DNA of 54,492 nucleotides from Oscillospiraceae bacterium (GCA_009777355.1 WRMA01000003.1:1-54492), one strand, 5' to 3'. Counted from the first letter of the stretch, positions 1-9,363 are shown. A program made the numbers and translations. Notes: generated by a model not told the origin, from the sequence alone.

Positions 1-798
1 TATTCTCGAATACAGCGGAATATCGTCCGCGCGCAGCCCGTCCGGATAGCCTTCCCCGTTCATCCGCTCGTGATGATGCCTCACGCCTTTTTTTATATCT
101 TCGTTAAAATTAATATTATTGCTTATCATCTCCTGAGAATATACCGGATGTTTTTTTACGAGTTCATAATCGTCTTCGCCGAGTTTTCCCGGAAAATCCA
201 GAATCTGCGAGGGTATTCTCGTTTTTCCCACGTCGTGCACCAGCCCGAGCAGAACCAGCTCCTGCGTCTGTCTTTTGCCGAAACCGAGCCACTTCGCCAT
301 GAGTCCGTTTATTATCGCGACGTTCGTGCTGTGCCTGTATAAATACTCGTCGACTTCGTTGCCCGCGTTTATACACTGGAACAGCTCCGCCGGGTCTGTC
401 ACGTCTATGCGTTTTATAACCGATTTTCCCGCGTCGCTCGCCTGCTGATACGGCACGCTGTCCGTCACCTGAGATACCGTGAGCATATTTTCCGTTTCTG
501 TTTTAAGGGCAGAATAACCCGTCGTATTCTCGAATTTCTTCTGTTTCGATTCCTTCGGTATGCCCCTGTTCACGAGTTCCCGGCGTACTTCGGAGCTTAC
601 TTTTATATTATGCTGCGAATCGTTGAAATTTTTCAGTCTGCTAATCAGCGTATCAGTCAGAGTAATTCCCTTAGCGACCAAAAGCAGTTTCCCGTTGTAG
701 TTATAAATATCGTCCTGCGCGACCATTCCCGGGTATAAATATCCGATAGATATAGTTTCCAGTACCTTTTCTTCGCCAAAATCAAATCCGAACGGCAT
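1..798 (-). CDS. HD-GYP domain protein, probable cyclic-di-GMP phosphodiesterase (3' end outside window)
   Basis: This gene runs off the left edge, so the ORF track misses it. Reading back from the ATG at 798 gives about 266 residues. An N-terminal region of about 120 residues of unclear fold precedes an HD-GYP domain with HDVGK, then HHERMNGEGYP. These match the metal-binding HD pair, the HHE element and the GYP signature of the family, which hydrolyses cyclic-di-GMP. A GAGAGGGG Shine-Dalgarno sits about 8 bases before the ATG. No transmembrane segment or receiver domain is visible in the part seen, so it is probably cytosolic. The gene stands alone and is separated from nth by a small inverted-repeat element. 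The family assignment is firm. The substrate is inferred, since some HD-GYP proteins are inactive or use other cyclic dinucleotides. Confidence 0.85.
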   Translation of the reverse strand, partial: MPFGFDFGEEKVLETISIGYLYPGMVAQDDIYNYNGKLLLVAKGITLTDTLISRLKNFNDSQHNIKVSSEVRRELVNRGIPKESKQKKFENTTGYSALKTETENMLTVSQVTDSVPYQQASDAGKSVIKRIDVTDPAELFQCINAGNEVDEYLYRHSTNVAIINGLMAKWLGFGKRQTQELVLLGLVHDVGKTRIPSQILDFPGKLGEDDYELVKKHPVYSQEMISNNINFNEDIKKGVRHHHERMNGEGYPDGLRADDIPLYSRI

Positions 799-850
799 CC
801 GAAATCCCCTCTCAATCACAATTCTAATTTATAATTTTAATTTTTATTAT

Positions 851-987
851 TAGACTTCTTACGAAATTAAAATCCTGATTGTAGGGGCGCGCATTGCGCG
901 TCCGCAAAACCAACGCAGTTTTGACGTTTTTCAGACGGACGGCCAATGGCCGCCCCTACATGGTAACGTGATTTCGCAAGAGGTCTA
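851..987. repeat. MITE-like element, copy R1a (137 bp)
   Basis: The element begins TAGACTTCTTACGAAAT and ends with the near-exact inverse of that sequence, leaving TA at both outer edges. Its inside is an imperfect palindrome, from GTAGGGGCGCGCATTGCGCG to GGCCGCCCCTAC. A copy of exactly the same length lies at 12545-12681 and a truncated one at 16786-16898. It sits between the starts-side of the HD-GYP gene and the stop of nth. There is no ORF, so it would have to be moved in trans. The TA edges suggest, but do not prove, an IS630/Tc1-like mobiliser. Confidence 0.85.
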
Positions 988-988
988 T

Positions 989-1648
989 TCAAATCTTTAC
1001 GAATCCGCATAAATCATTCAGAAAGCATTTCCCGCACTCCGGATTTTTCGCTTTGCAGTATTCCCTGCCGAACAATACCAACCTGTGGCAGAAATTATTC
1101 GATTCCTCGGGAGGTATAATTTCAGCGAGCCGTTTTTCAGTCAAATACGGATTACTTGTACCGCCGCATAAACCAAGACGGTCAGATATTCTTATGCAAT
1201 GGGTATCGGTTACGATTGCGGGTTTGCCGAAGATATCCCCCCTGATTAAATTCGCGATTTTACGCCCGATTCCCGGAAGTTTAAGCAAATCGTCCATTTC
1301 TTCGGGAACACGGGAGTCAAATTCTTCGAGCAGCATACGGCACATGTCTTTTATATTTTTCGCCTTTGTTTTATATAACCCGCACGAAAATACCGCCTTT
1401 TCGAGTTCTTCCGTATCCGCGTCCGCAAAATCCTCTATCGACCCGAACCGTTTAAACAAATCTTTCGAAACCGCGTTTACCCTCGCGTCGGTACACTGGG
1501 CCGCGAGTCTCGCCATAATCAGCAGTTTATACGGCTCTCTGCGATATTCGAGCGAACAGTCCGCAGCGGGATAGTATCCTTTCAGCCTGTCTATTATAAT
1601 ATCTACTCTGTTATCCGTATTTTTATTTATATTATTATTATTTTTCAT
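989..1648 (-). CDS. nth: Endonuclease III, DNA N-glycosylase/AP lyase
   Basis: Base-excision repair enzyme that removes oxidised pyrimidines and nicks the abasic site. The 219-residue protein has the usual length. The helix-hairpin-helix LPGIGRKIAN carries the catalytic lysine, VTDTH carries the catalytic aspartate, and the C-terminus has the 4Fe-4S motif C-X6-C-X2-C-X5-C (CKAKNPECGKCFLNDLC). The Asn-rich first 12 residues look like a loose leader. No clear Shine-Dalgarno precedes the ATG, so it may be translated by coupling to glyA, whose stop lies 25 bases upstream. The stop codon lies one base outside the R1a element, so the element probably inserted just behind the gene. Confidence 0.95.
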   Translation of the reverse strand: MKNNNNINKNTDNRVDIIIDRLKGYYPAADCSLEYRREPYKLLIMARLAAQCTDARVNAVSKDLFKRFGSIEDFADADTEELEKAVFSCGLYKTKAKNIKDMCRMLLEEFDSRVPEEMDDLLKLPGIGRKIANLIRGDIFGKPAIVTDTHCIRISDRLGLCGGTSNPYLTEKRLAEIIPPEESNNFCHRLVLFGREYCKAKNPECGKCFLNDLCGFVKI

Positions 1649-1673
1649 GTTCTATTTTATATTTTTATATAAA

Positions 1674-2924
1674 TTAATACAACGGATACTTATCGCAAAG
1701 TTTATTGACTTCGTCTCTTATATAATCCGCCTTGTTTTCAAAATCCGCCGCCGCAAGCTTAAATAACTTCGCGATTACCGGCATATCCTCTTCACAAAAT
1801 CCCCGCGAGGTCGCAGCCGGAACTCCCACTCTTATCCCGCTTGTAACAAACGGCGACAGAGGTTCGTTGGGTATCGTGTTTTTATTGACTGTTATATAAA
1901 CCTCGTCAAGACGTTTTTCAAAGTCCTTGCCCGTAGTATTATATCTTCTCAGGTCAACAAGCATAAGATGATTGTCTGTTCCTCCGGAAACCAAATCAAA
2001 ACCCTCGCTTATTAAACTTTCGGACAGAACTTTCGCGTTTCTTATTATTTTATTCTGATAAATCTTAAACCCCGGTTCGAGCGCTTCTCCGAAGCAAACG
2101 GCTTTTGCAGCGATTATATGCATCAGCGGGCCGCCCTGTATCCCGGGGAATACGGCTTTGTTTATCTTCTTTGCAATTTCCTCATCGTTTGATAATATCA
2201 TGCCTCCGCGAGGCCCTCTCAAAGTCTTATGCGTGGTAGTCGTGACAACGTCGGCATACAAAACGGGGTTTTGATGTAATCCGGCGGCGACAAGACCGGC
2301 GATATGCGCCATATCGACCATTAAGTACGCGCCGCATTTTTCGGCAATCTCCCCGAATCTCTCAAAATCAATAAGCCGCGGGTACGCAGTCGCTCCCGCG
2401 AGTATCATCTTCGGTTTGTGTTTCATTGCGAGAGCTTCAACTTTATCGTAATTTATCAAATGGGTATCGTCCTCAACCCCGTAGGGAATAAAATTATAAT
2501 ACGCGCCCGAAATATTAACGGGGCTTCCGTGCGTCAGGTGTCCTCCGTTTGCGAGGCTCATGCCCAAAACGGTATCTCCGGGCTGCAGGAGTCCGAAATA
2601 GACCGCCGTATTCGCCTGGGCGCCGCTGTGCGGCTGAACGTTCGCGAATTTCGACCCGAAGAGCTTGTTCGCCCTCTCTATCGTTAAGCTTTCCACTTCG
2701 TCCACACATTCGCACCCGCCGTAGTATCTTTTCCCGGGATAGCCTTCGGCATATTTATTGGTGAGAACTGTTGCGGCGGCGGCAAGCACCGCCGGAGAAA
2801 CAAAGTTCTCTGAAGCGATAAGCTCTATATTTCTTTTCTGACGTTTAATTTCCTTTTCGACGAGAGCCGCGAGCTTTGAGTCGCGCGATTTCAGAAAATC
2901 AAGATTATTTTCAACAAAATTCAT
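1674..2924 (-). CDS. glyA: Serine hydroxymethyltransferase
   Basis: PLP enzyme that converts serine and tetrahydrofolate to glycine and 5,10-methylene-THF, the main source of one-carbon units. The PLP-binding lysine lies in [14 protein letters not shown], and HSGAQAN and the [12 protein letters not shown] region are typical. The ORF track starts at 2939, but the bases ATGGAGAAAATAAATATG show a GGAG placed correctly for the second ATG at 2924. I therefore use 2924, giving 416 residues. It has its own sigma-A promoter upstream and is followed after 25 bases by nth on the same strand, so the two are probably co-transcribed. Confidence 0.96.
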   Translation of the reverse strand: MNFVENNLDFLKSRDSKLAALVEKEIKRQKRNIELIASENFVSPAVLAAAATVLTNKYAEGYPGKRYYGGCECVDEVESLTIERANKLFGSKFANVQPHSGAQANTAVYFGLLQPGDTVLGMSLANGGHLTHGSPVNISGAYYNFIPYGVEDDTHLINYDKVEALAMKHKPKMILAGATAYPRLIDFERFGEIAEKCGAYLMVDMAHIAGLVAAGLHQNPVLYADVVTTTTHKTLRGPRGGMILSNDEEIAKKINKAVFPGIQGGPLMHIIAAKAVCFGEALEPGFKIYQNKIIRNAKVLSESLISEGFDLVSGGTDNHLMLVDLRRYNTTGKDFEKRLDEVYITVNKNTIPNEPLSPFVTSGIRVGVPAATSRGFCEEDMPVIAKLFKLAAADFENKADYIRDEVNKLCDKYPLY

Positions 2925-3002
2925 ATTTATTTTCTCCATTTTTTAATTCATACGGGCGAAATTCAGACAAATACGCGAATCGTCCCGCAGTCCGCAATTT
3001 TA

Positions 3003-3030
3003 ATTATATCACAAAAATATTTTTTGTCAA
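3003..3030 (-). promoter_or_regulatory. Promoter of glyA-nth
   Basis: On the minus strand TTGACA (3030-3025) is followed after 16 bases by TATAAT (3008-3003). This is a full match to both sigma-A hexamers, about 80 bases ahead of glyA. No riboswitch-like structure was recognised in the short leader. Confidence 0.75.
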
Positions 3031-3060
3031 TAGCTAAAAACATTTTTTCCTTATATTATC

Positions 3061-3089
3061 TTGAAAAATAATTATTTATATGTTAATAT
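3061..3089 (+). promoter_or_regulatory. Promoter of the nnrD-lipoprotein-alr operon
   Basis: TTGAAA (3061-3066) is followed after 17 bases by TAATAT (3084-3089), divergent from the glyA promoter. It lies about 58 bases ahead of the nnrD start codon. Confidence 0.6.
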
Positions 3090-3146
3090 ATAAACGGAAC
3101 AAAAAATTACATAAATTTTTACGATGGGGGGAGTATAATATTTAAA

Positions 3147-4085
3147 ATGCGGATATCCGATATATCTATATCAAAAGAACCGGTTTTATTATCGCGCGAT
3201 TATATAAGAAAACTGTTTGATTTTGACGGCAGAGCGAAAGAAAGAGACACGAACAAAGGCGATTTCGGGAAGCTTCTCGCGGTATGCGGCTCAAAAAACA
3301 TGACGGGGGCGGCGTTTTTCGCCGCGGCGGGAGCTTTACGCTGCGGAGTCGGTCTTCTATATCTCGCGTCCGAAGAAAAAGCCCTCGATATTTTACAGAC
3401 AAAATTAAACGAGCCTATTTTCGTTCCTGTTAATTTTGAAAAGCCCGAAGAGATTATAAAAATCCCGGAGAATATCAAGCCGTCGGCCGTTTTAATCGGT
3501 CCGGGTCTCGGAGTTGAAAACAGCCTTAAATTCACGAACGCTTTATTAGATTTGTTTAAACAAAACTATAATATCAATAAAATTATAAAATCAGTTATTT
3601 TTGACGCGGACGGCATAAATTCTCTCTGCCTGAATATAAATATACTGGAGACGTTATCAAGCGTAACTGAAATAATACTGACTCCCCACCCGGGCGAGAT
3701 GGCAAGGCTTTGCATAGCCGCGAAATTCGACGGGGTAAACTCTCCGGACGACGTACAAAAAAACAGAGTTAATATCGCGTCCGTTTTCTCCCGGAGATAT
3801 AACTGCGTACTCGTCCTAAAAGGCGCAAACACAGTTATATCGGGGAAAAACGGCGATATATATATAAATCCCACCGGCAATCCCGGAATGTCGAAAGGCG
3901 GCAGCGGGGATATACTTGCGGGCATGGCGGCTTCGTACTGCGCCCAGGGGGTCGACCCCGTGATTTCAGCCTGCGCCGCGGTTTATCTTCACGGACTCGC
4001 GGGAGACTATGCCGCCCGAAGATATTCCGAGAGGGGTATGCTTCCGTCCGATATGCTCGATATAATCGGCGAACTGCAAAAATAA
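3147..4085 (+). CDS. nnrD: ADP-dependent NAD(P)H-hydrate dehydratase
   Basis: Repair enzyme that dehydrates damaged NADHX and NADPHX back to the normal cofactors using ADP. The 312 residues correspond to the ribokinase-like C-terminal domain of the YjeF family. Seen are GDFGKLLAVCGS near residue 40, LTPHPGEMARL near 180, and the anion-hole/base motif GGSGDILAGM near 255. The N-terminal epimerase domain (NnrE) is absent, so the epimerase must be encoded elsewhere. A GGGGGGAG lies 13 bases ahead of the ATG, slightly far. It is first in a three-gene run with a lipoprotein and alr, matching the order around acpS-ydcC-alrA in Bacillus. Confidence 0.92.
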   Translation: MRISDISISKEPVLLSRDYIRKLFDFDGRAKERDTNKGDFGKLLAVCGSKNMTGAAFFAAAGALRCGVGLLYLASEEKALDILQTKLNEPIFVPVNFEKPEEIIKIPENIKPSAVLIGPGLGVENSLKFTNALLDLFKQNYNINKIIKSVIFDADGINSLCLNINILETLSSVTEIILTPHPGEMARLCIAAKFDGVNSPDDVQKNRVNIASVFSRRYNCVLVLKGANTVISGKNGDIYINPTGNPGMSKGGSGDILAGMAASYCAQGVDPVISACAAVYLHGLAGDYAARRYSERGMLPSDMLDIIGELQK

Positions 4086-4145
4086 TTAATAATTAAAACA
4101 AAGGACTGTGAATTTTTTAAAAAATTTTTTCGGGGTGTTTGTTTT

Positions 4146-4817
4146 ATGAAGTCTTTTGTTAAAATTATTCTGGTTTTTCTGTGCGTATCAAATATATTTA
4201 TATCCATATTTATATCCTCCTGTACCGGAAACTCGCCGTTTGATTTATACGACGGCGAGTTTCTGGAAAAAAAACTCGCTCTGCCGTATAATATAGAGGG
4301 AGTATTGAGCCAAAACGGCGAAAGATACGATATAATAATAGAGAGTACGGCGAATATAGGCGGCGACGGTAAGATACAAAACGGAGAGTTTACGGTCAGA
4401 TTTATTTCCGGCGACGTTACCGAAGGCTTGACGGTCGAATTTTTCGAAGAGGGAGTGTTTTTATTCTTCGACGATTTGAGATTTAAGACAAACAGTGAAA
4501 TTTTCACGAATCTCGAAGCTTTGAAGTCGGCCCTTGAAACTCTGGGAGCGCCGCACATAGAAAAATACGTCGCCGACAGCGCGCCCCTCGACGGTTTGGA
4601 TATACTTGAAATCGGCGTAAAGAGTTCGGGCGGGGATATTAAGGCCTATGTAAACAAGCTCGACGGAGGGATAGTGAGGCTCGCCGAAAATTTAAACGGC
4701 ACGGATATAATACTCGACGTGAGAAAATTCGAAAACACGGCCGATATAGGCAGGAACACGGATATACAGAGCGAAGTTTTCGACGTCGCCGACGATTATA
4801 TAAACATATACGATTAA
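4146..4817 (+). CDS. Predicted lipoprotein between nnrD and alr (YdcC position)
   Basis: The 223-residue product starts with a lysine, a hydrophobic stretch and the lipobox ISSC at about residue 26, so it should be a lipid-anchored extracytoplasmic protein. The mature part is acidic and rich in beta-type repeats, with no catalytic motif I recognise. In Bacillus the equivalent position before alrA holds ydcC, a LolA-like lipoprotein. The positional match supports that relationship, but sequence similarity was not tested. An inverted repeat-like AAAAAATTTTTT precedes the gene. A role in envelope homeostasis next to alanine racemase is an inference only. Confidence 0.6.
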   Translation: MKSFVKIILVFLCVSNIFISIFISSCTGNSPFDLYDGEFLEKKLALPYNIEGVLSQNGERYDIIIESTANIGGDGKIQNGEFTVRFISGDVTEGLTVEFFEEGVFLFFDDLRFKTNSEIFTNLEALKSALETLGAPHIEKYVADSAPLDGLDILEIGVKSSGGDIKAYVNKLDGGIVRLAENLNGTDIILDVRKFENTADIGRNTDIQSEVFDVADDYINIYD

Positions 4818-4860
4818 AATAAATAATAATTAGAAACAAAAAGGATAAAGAAAAAAGAGA

Positions 4861-6081
4861 ATGGAACAAAGGGCAGACAGACGGACATGGGTTGAGATTA
4901 ATCTCGGCGCAATAGAACAGAACGTCCGGACTATAAATAAAATACTGGACGGCAAATCAAAAATCATGGCTATAGTCAAAGCCGACGCTTACGGTCACGG
5001 GGCGGCGTTCGCCTCCCGGGAACTCGAGATTTGCGGCGTTGACTTTTTCGGCGTGTCTTCGCTCGACGAGGCCATGCAGTTAAGGGACGGCGGCATCTCA
5101 AAAAATATATTGATTCTCGGCTATACGAATCCCTCGGACGGAAATATAAAAAAACTTATAAAATATAATATAACCCAGACCGTTTTTGATTTCGACTATG
5201 TTAAAATAATATCGGAACGTGCAAAAATAAACGGCGGCGTTATTAAAATACACATAAAAATAGATACGGGCATGAATCGACTGGGGTTCAGATACACAAG
5301 CAAGAACAAAGATAAAAATATTATCTCTGAAATAAAACAGATAAAAGAACTTAAAAATATAATAAGCGAGGGGATTTTTACGCATTTCGCCGCCGCCGAC
5401 GATAAAAAATCAGGTTTTACAAAGGAACAGTTCGGTTTGTTTCTCGAACTTATAAACTCCCTCGAAAGAGAAAATATTTATTTTAATATAAAACACGCCG
5501 CAAACAGCGGCGCGACGTTGAATTTCAGAGAAACGCATCTGGATTACGTCCGGTGCGGTTTGATTTTATACGGGCTTTACCCTTCTAAACAAACGCAGAC
5601 TGACGCAGAATATAAAAATCAGGATTTAAAGCTTATACCCGCAATGGAGCTCAAAACTATAATATCGCAGCTCCATTCGGTTAAAGCCGGGGAAACGGTC
5701 GGTTACGGCAGGACTTATAAATCGGGCAAAGATATATTATGCGGGATACTTCCCATCGGCTACGCGGACGGATTTTCGAGACTGCTGTCAAACTCCGCGA
5801 GCGTTATAGCGCGGGGAAAACAGGTTCCGGTAATAGGCAGGGTATGCATGGACCAGAGCGTAATAGACGTTACGGACTGCGAAAACGTCAAAGCCGGAGA
5901 CATCGTGACCGTGTTCGGCTTTGACGTTTCGGGAGAGCATATACCCGTCGAACAGGCGGCGGATATGGCCGATACCATAAACTATGAGGTCGTATGCCTA
6001 ATCGGCAAGAGAGTACCCAGAATATTTTTCAAAAACGGGGAGGAAACCGGGTATTTAAATTATATAATCCCGAATAAATAA
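4861..6081 (+). CDS. alr: Alanine racemase
   Basis: PLP enzyme that makes D-alanine for peptidoglycan. At 406 residues it is slightly longer than the usual 370-390. The PLP lysine is in IVKADAYGHGA near residue 40. The second catalytic base, a tyrosine, lies in VGYGRTYKSG, followed by LPIGYADGF and GRVCMDQSVIDV in the C-terminal domain. It is last in the nnrD-lipoprotein-alr operon and starts 43 bases after the lipoprotein stop. The small insertions in the barrel (for example around the KNKDKNI segment) are AT-rich and may be lineage-specific loops. An element with strong hairpins follows 11 bases after the stop and probably ends the transcript. Confidence 0.96.
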   Translation: MEQRADRRTWVEINLGAIEQNVRTINKILDGKSKIMAIVKADAYGHGAAFASRELEICGVDFFGVSSLDEAMQLRDGGISKNILILGYTNPSDGNIKKLIKYNITQTVFDFDYVKIISERAKINGGVIKIHIKIDTGMNRLGFRYTSKNKDKNIISEIKQIKELKNIISEGIFTHFAAADDKKSGFTKEQFGLFLELINSLERENIYFNIKHAANSGATLNFRETHLDYVRCGLILYGLYPSKQTQTDAEYKNQDLKLIPAMELKTIISQLHSVKAGETVGYGRTYKSGKDILCGILPIGYADGFSRLLSNSASVIARGKQVPVIGRVCMDQSVIDVTDCENVKAGDIVTVFGFDVSGEHIPVEQAADMADTINYEVVCLIGKRVPRIFFKNGEETGYLNYIIPNK

Positions 6082-6092
6082 TAATTATTTAA

Positions 6093-6258
6093 TAGACCTC
6101 TTTCAAAACCGAAATACGACCACCCCGCCGTCTGCGGACGGCACCCCTCCACGGAGGGGAATAGGGAATAAACGTCTGAAAGTGAGTGAAAATTCCCCTC
6201 CGCGGAGGGGTGGCGCGACGCGTAAGCGGCGTGACGGGGTGGTTTTGAAAGAAGTCCA
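6093..6258. repeat. MITE-like element with R1-type ends and a different core (166 bp)
   Basis: The ends TAGACCTCTTTCAAAACC and the inverse of TGGACTTCTTTCAAAACC share the TAGACyTCTT terminus of the R1 copies. The core is different: ACCCCGCCGTCTGCGGACGG plus CCCCTCCACGGAGGGG on the left, and the near-inverse on the right. It lies between the converging 3' ends of alr and the COG2403 gene, where its GC-rich hairpins could work as a two-way terminator. Related cores occur inside R4a, R4b and the ispE insertion. Confidence 0.8.
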
Positions 6259-6266
6259 ATATTATA

Positions 6267-7604
6267 TTATTTTTTTATTTTATTTATAAAATCGGCCAGA
6301 ACGTCGTTCATGTCGGGTTTGCCTATTTCCTGAAGGGCATATTCGACCCGGGTGTTAGGCTTGTTTATTTTTACGATTCTGTTTAAATCTATCGGGGTCG
6401 CTATAACGACGGAATCGCAGTCGGACGCGTTTATCGTTTTCTCGAGGTCGCTGATCTGCTCTTCACCGTAACCCATAGCGGGGAGAAGATTGCCTATATT
6501 CGGGTAAATCCTGTAAGTTTCAGCTAATTTGCCGACGGCGTATTCTCTCGGGTCGACGAGTTCCGACGCTCCGAAGCGTTTTGCCGCGACCGTTCCCGCG
6601 CCGATTTTCATTTCGCCGTGCGTAAGCGTAGGACCGTCTTCGACAACCAGAACTCTTTTGCCGCGTATTATATCGGGATTCTCCACGCTTATAGTAGAAG
6701 CCGCGTCGACGACTGTCGCGCCTTGATTAACTCTCGCGATATTTTCCCTGACTTTTTGTATACCCGCAAAATCCGCGCTGTCAATTTTATTTATAACTAT
6801 AATATCCGCTATGCGCAGAGTGACTTCGCCCGGATAATAAGCGAGCTCGTGACCGGGTCTGTGAGGGTCGACGACAGTAACTGTCAAGTCGGGCTGATAG
6901 AACGGGAAGTCGTTGTTTCCCCCGTCCCATAAAATAACGTCGCAGCCGTCCGGGTCGTTTTCGGCGGCGCGCAGAATCGCTTCATAGTCAACCCCCGCGT
7001 AAATAACGTTTCCTCTCGCGATATGCGGTTCGTATTCTTCCATTTCTTCTATCGTGCATTTATATTTATCCAAATCTTCTATATTCGCGAATCTCTGTAC
7101 TTTCTGTTCTTCGAGGTCGCCGTAAGGCATAGGATGTCTGATTGCGATAACTTTAAGATTATTCGCCATTAAAATTTCGGCTATGCGTCTCGACGTCTGG
7201 CTTTTTCCGCAGCCCGTGCGGGTCGCTCCGACGGCAATCACGGGCTTCGTACTCTTAATCATAGTATTTTTATGCCCCAGCAATTTAAAATCCGCGCCGG
7301 CGGCGTTTACTTTCGCACCAAGCCCCATAACAAAAGCATAAGGCACGTCGCTGTAAGAAAAAACGCACTCGTCTATATTCAAATCTTTTATAAGACGTTC
7401 GAGTTCTTTTTCCTCATATATAGGTATCCCGTCCGGATATAAATCCCCCGCGAGAGAGGCGGGATATTTTCTGCCCGCTATATCGGGGATTTGCGCGGCG
7501 GTAAACGCCTCGACTTTATAAGCGGGATTACCCCTGTAAAAAGTATTGAAGTTGTGGAAATCGCGTCCGGCCGCGCCGATGATAATAATTTTCTGCTGTT
7601 TCAT
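6267..7604 (-). CDS. COG2403 P-loop protein related to cyclic 2,3-diphosphoglycerate synthetase
   Basis: The 445-residue protein has an N-terminal Rossmann-like region (IIIIGAAGRDFHNFN), then a Walker A motif GATRTGCGKSQTS near residue 130, DVILWDGGNNDFPF, and an NKID-like motif (INKIDSADF). This pattern is that of the predicted-GTPase family which includes the archaeal cyclic 2,3-diphosphoglycerate synthetase. The archaeal enzymes make a thermoprotective osmolyte, which makes little sense in a mesophilic Clostridium, so the actual bacterial reaction is unknown to me. It is a single gene with its own promoter, facing alr. Cytosolic, no signal or membrane segment. Confidence 0.75.
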   Translation of the reverse strand: MKQQKIIIIGAAGRDFHNFNTFYRGNPAYKVEAFTAAQIPDIAGRKYPASLAGDLYPDGIPIYEEKELERLIKDLNIDECVFSYSDVPYAFVMGLGAKVNAAGADFKLLGHKNTMIKSTKPVIAVGATRTGCGKSQTSRRIAEILMANNLKVIAIRHPMPYGDLEEQKVQRFANIEDLDKYKCTIEEMEEYEPHIARGNVIYAGVDYEAILRAAENDPDGCDVILWDGGNNDFPFYQPDLTVTVVDPHRPGHELAYYPGEVTLRIADIIVINKIDSADFAGIQKVRENIARVNQGATVVDAASTISVENPDIIRGKRVLVVEDGPTLTHGEMKIGAGTVAAKRFGASELVDPREYAVGKLAETYRIYPNIGNLLPAMGYGEEQISDLEKTINASDCDSVVIATPIDLNRIVKINKPNTRVEYALQEIGKPDMNDVLADFINKIKK

Positions 7605-7684
7605 AAAAAATTTTTCTCCTTTTTTTGTTATTTGTTATTTATTATTTGTTATATTTGATTATTTAAAAATCCGGTTCGCGTATT

Positions 7685-7713
7685 ATTATACATTGATTTG
7701 AATATTTATTCAA
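7685..7713 (-). promoter_or_regulatory. Promoter of the COG2403 gene
   Basis: On the minus strand TTGAAT (7713-7708) is followed after 17 bases by TATAAT (7690-7685). This is about 80 bases ahead of the 7604 start codon in an otherwise AT-rich gap. Confidence 0.55.
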
Positions 7714-7753
7714 GAGTTTTAATTATATAATTTTATTATATTATATATAAATA

Positions 7754-8596
7754 TTATTTATATGCGATTATCTTCTCTTCGAGTTTTACTGTCTCTCTGT
7801 AAAATTCCCCGAACGTCAAATTGTCCGGCTTGGCGATTTCCGCCGTAAGATAACCGTCCCAGCCCGTATTTCTCAAAGCGGGGATAATCTTTTCAAAATT
7901 CACGTCGCCGTCAAGCAAAGCCGGCCATGTTCCGCCGCTGTTGAACCCCGAATTTCTCCTGAAATCTTTTATGTGTATATGGCTTATGCGCGGACCCAGT
8001 ATCTCTACCCAGTATTCAGACCATGAAAACGCCGCGACGTTTCCGACGTCGTAATACGCCGTTATATACCCGCAGTCTAAATTATCTATAAAATAAACCA
8101 TGTCAAAGGGCGACATAAAAAACTGATTCCAGACGTTTTCAACCCCGACTTTTATTTTATACTCTAAAATTAATTCCATGCTTGATTTTAAAAACTCAGC
8201 CGAGTTTTCATATGCGCTCTTAATCGAAATATTATTGTTTATTCCCCCGGGTACGACTAATATCCCCGACGCGCCCAGCGCTTTCGCGCAGGCGAGCTGA
8301 CGTTCAAGCAGTTTTTTGCCCAGCTCCCGGTCTTGTTTTTCCGGAGAACCCATATTCGCAATCCACCACATAGAAGTCGAGATACTCGCAACCGGCAGAT
8401 TATATTTTTCAGATATATCTTTTATATCATCAAGCTCTTTTTCAGTCGTTTCAAGCGTCAGCGAATGATTAGACGCATTTTCTTTCGAATCTATATTTAT
8501 TTCTACAGCATCAAAGCCCGCGTCTTTGATTTCCCTGAACATATCGTCAAAATTCGTTTTCGGGTCGACAGACCATGCGTTTATTGATTTCTTCAT
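7754..8596 (-). CDS. Sugar phosphate isomerase/epimerase, TIM-barrel (xylose isomerase-like)
   Basis: The 280-residue protein fits the AP-endonuclease-2/xylose-isomerase-like barrel family. Likely metal ligands are the glutamate in GVENVWN, the aspartate in YYDVGNVAAF, the histidine in HIHIKDF and the final glutamate in LTAEI. The family interconverts keto-sugars, often L-ribulose or L-xylulose 5-phosphates. The exact substrate cannot be told from sequence. Its start ATGA overlaps the stop of the esterase upstream, so the two are translationally coupled. Two more carbohydrate genes of the same fold or pathway type lie at 47-50 kb. Confidence 0.75.
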   Translation of the reverse strand: MKKSINAWSVDPKTNFDDMFREIKDAGFDAVEINIDSKENASNHSLTLETTEKELDDIKDISEKYNLPVASISTSMWWIANMGSPEKQDRELGKKLLERQLACAKALGASGILVVPGGINNNISIKSAYENSAEFLKSSMELILEYKIKVGVENVWNQFFMSPFDMVYFIDNLDCGYITAYYDVGNVAAFSWSEYWVEILGPRISHIHIKDFRRNSGFNSGGTWPALLDGDVNFEKIIPALRNTGWDGYLTAEIAKPDNLTFGEFYRETVKLEEKIIAYK

Positions 8597-9363
8597 GAAT
8601 TACCCCTCCCGAACATAAATTCCAATACTGACTGTATTTTTAAATCCCAGTAACTCCAGACGTGGTCTCCCTCTGATTCTTCGTAAACGAAATCAAGATT
8701 AATTTTATTTAAATGCTCCCTGAATTTAATATTATCTTCGTATAAAAAGTCTTCAGTACCGCAGCATATATATATTTTCGGTCTTAAATTTTCACTATTT
8801 GACAGTTTTTCTGACAAATAAAACAAATCGAGTTTCTCGCGTTCTTCCCCTTCGAGCTTTAATATAAACCCGAACTCGTCCTGAAGATAATCCGTTTTTT
8901 CAAGTCTGCCGAAAATATCCAGCGCGCCAGACAGCGATGCGGCCGCCGCAAATTTTTCCGGACACGAAAGCCCGAGCTTCATCGCTCCGTATCCTCCCAT
9001 AGAAAGCCCCGCCGCGTAACGGTCCTCCCTTTTATCGGACAACGGGAATAATTCCTGCATAATTTCAATTAATTCCTCTGATATAAACTTAAAATACTGT
9101 CCTCCGTTTTTTCTGTCCGAATAGAAACTCCTGTGTCCGCACGGCATAACTACCGCTACGCCGTAATTTGCGGCGTATCTTTCGATTGACGTATATCTCG
9201 TCCACGCGGTCTGGTCGTCTCCGAGACCGTGCAGAAGATACAGAGTCTTAAACGGCTTTTTGATTTCTGCTGGATTTTCGGGAGAGAACAGCGGAAGTAT
9301 AATATTCGCCCCGCAGTCCATACCCAGAACCTGCGACCTTAAGGTCACGTTTAAAACCGGCAT
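8593..9363 (-). CDS. Esterase of the EstA/esterase-D alpha/beta-hydrolase family
   Basis: The 256-residue enzyme has the length and pattern of tributyrin-esterase-like EstA and other putative esterases of this fold. The nucleophile serine is in GLSMGGYGAMKLG, the acid is likely the aspartate in CGTEDFLYED, and the histidine is in EGDHVWSYW. LLHGLGDDQTAW forms the oxyanion side. No signal peptide is present, so it acts in the cytosol. It precedes and overlaps the sugar isomerase by four bases, suggesting de-acylation of an imported sugar or glycoside before isomerisation. That pairing is inference. Confidence 0.8.
   Translation of the reverse strand: MPVLNVTLRSQVLGMDCGANIILPLFSPENPAEIKKPFKTLYLLHGLGDDQTAWTRYTSIERYAANYGVAVVMPCGHRSFYSDRKNGGQYFKFISEELIEIMQELFPLSDKREDRYAAGLSMGGYGAMKLGLSCPEKFAAAASLSGALDIFGRLEKTDYLQDEFGFILKLEGEEREKLDLFYLSEKLSNSENLRPKIYICCGTEDFLYEDNIKFREHLNKINLDFVYEESEGDHVWSYWDLKIQSVLEFMFGRGNS

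Noticed and set aside
1053-1574. 173-codon plus-strand ORF over nth, and similar long antisense ORFs over tuf, rpsB, gap and the SDR gene
   Set aside because: All overlap well-recognised genes on the other strand and show no family motifs. They are shadows of biased codon use.
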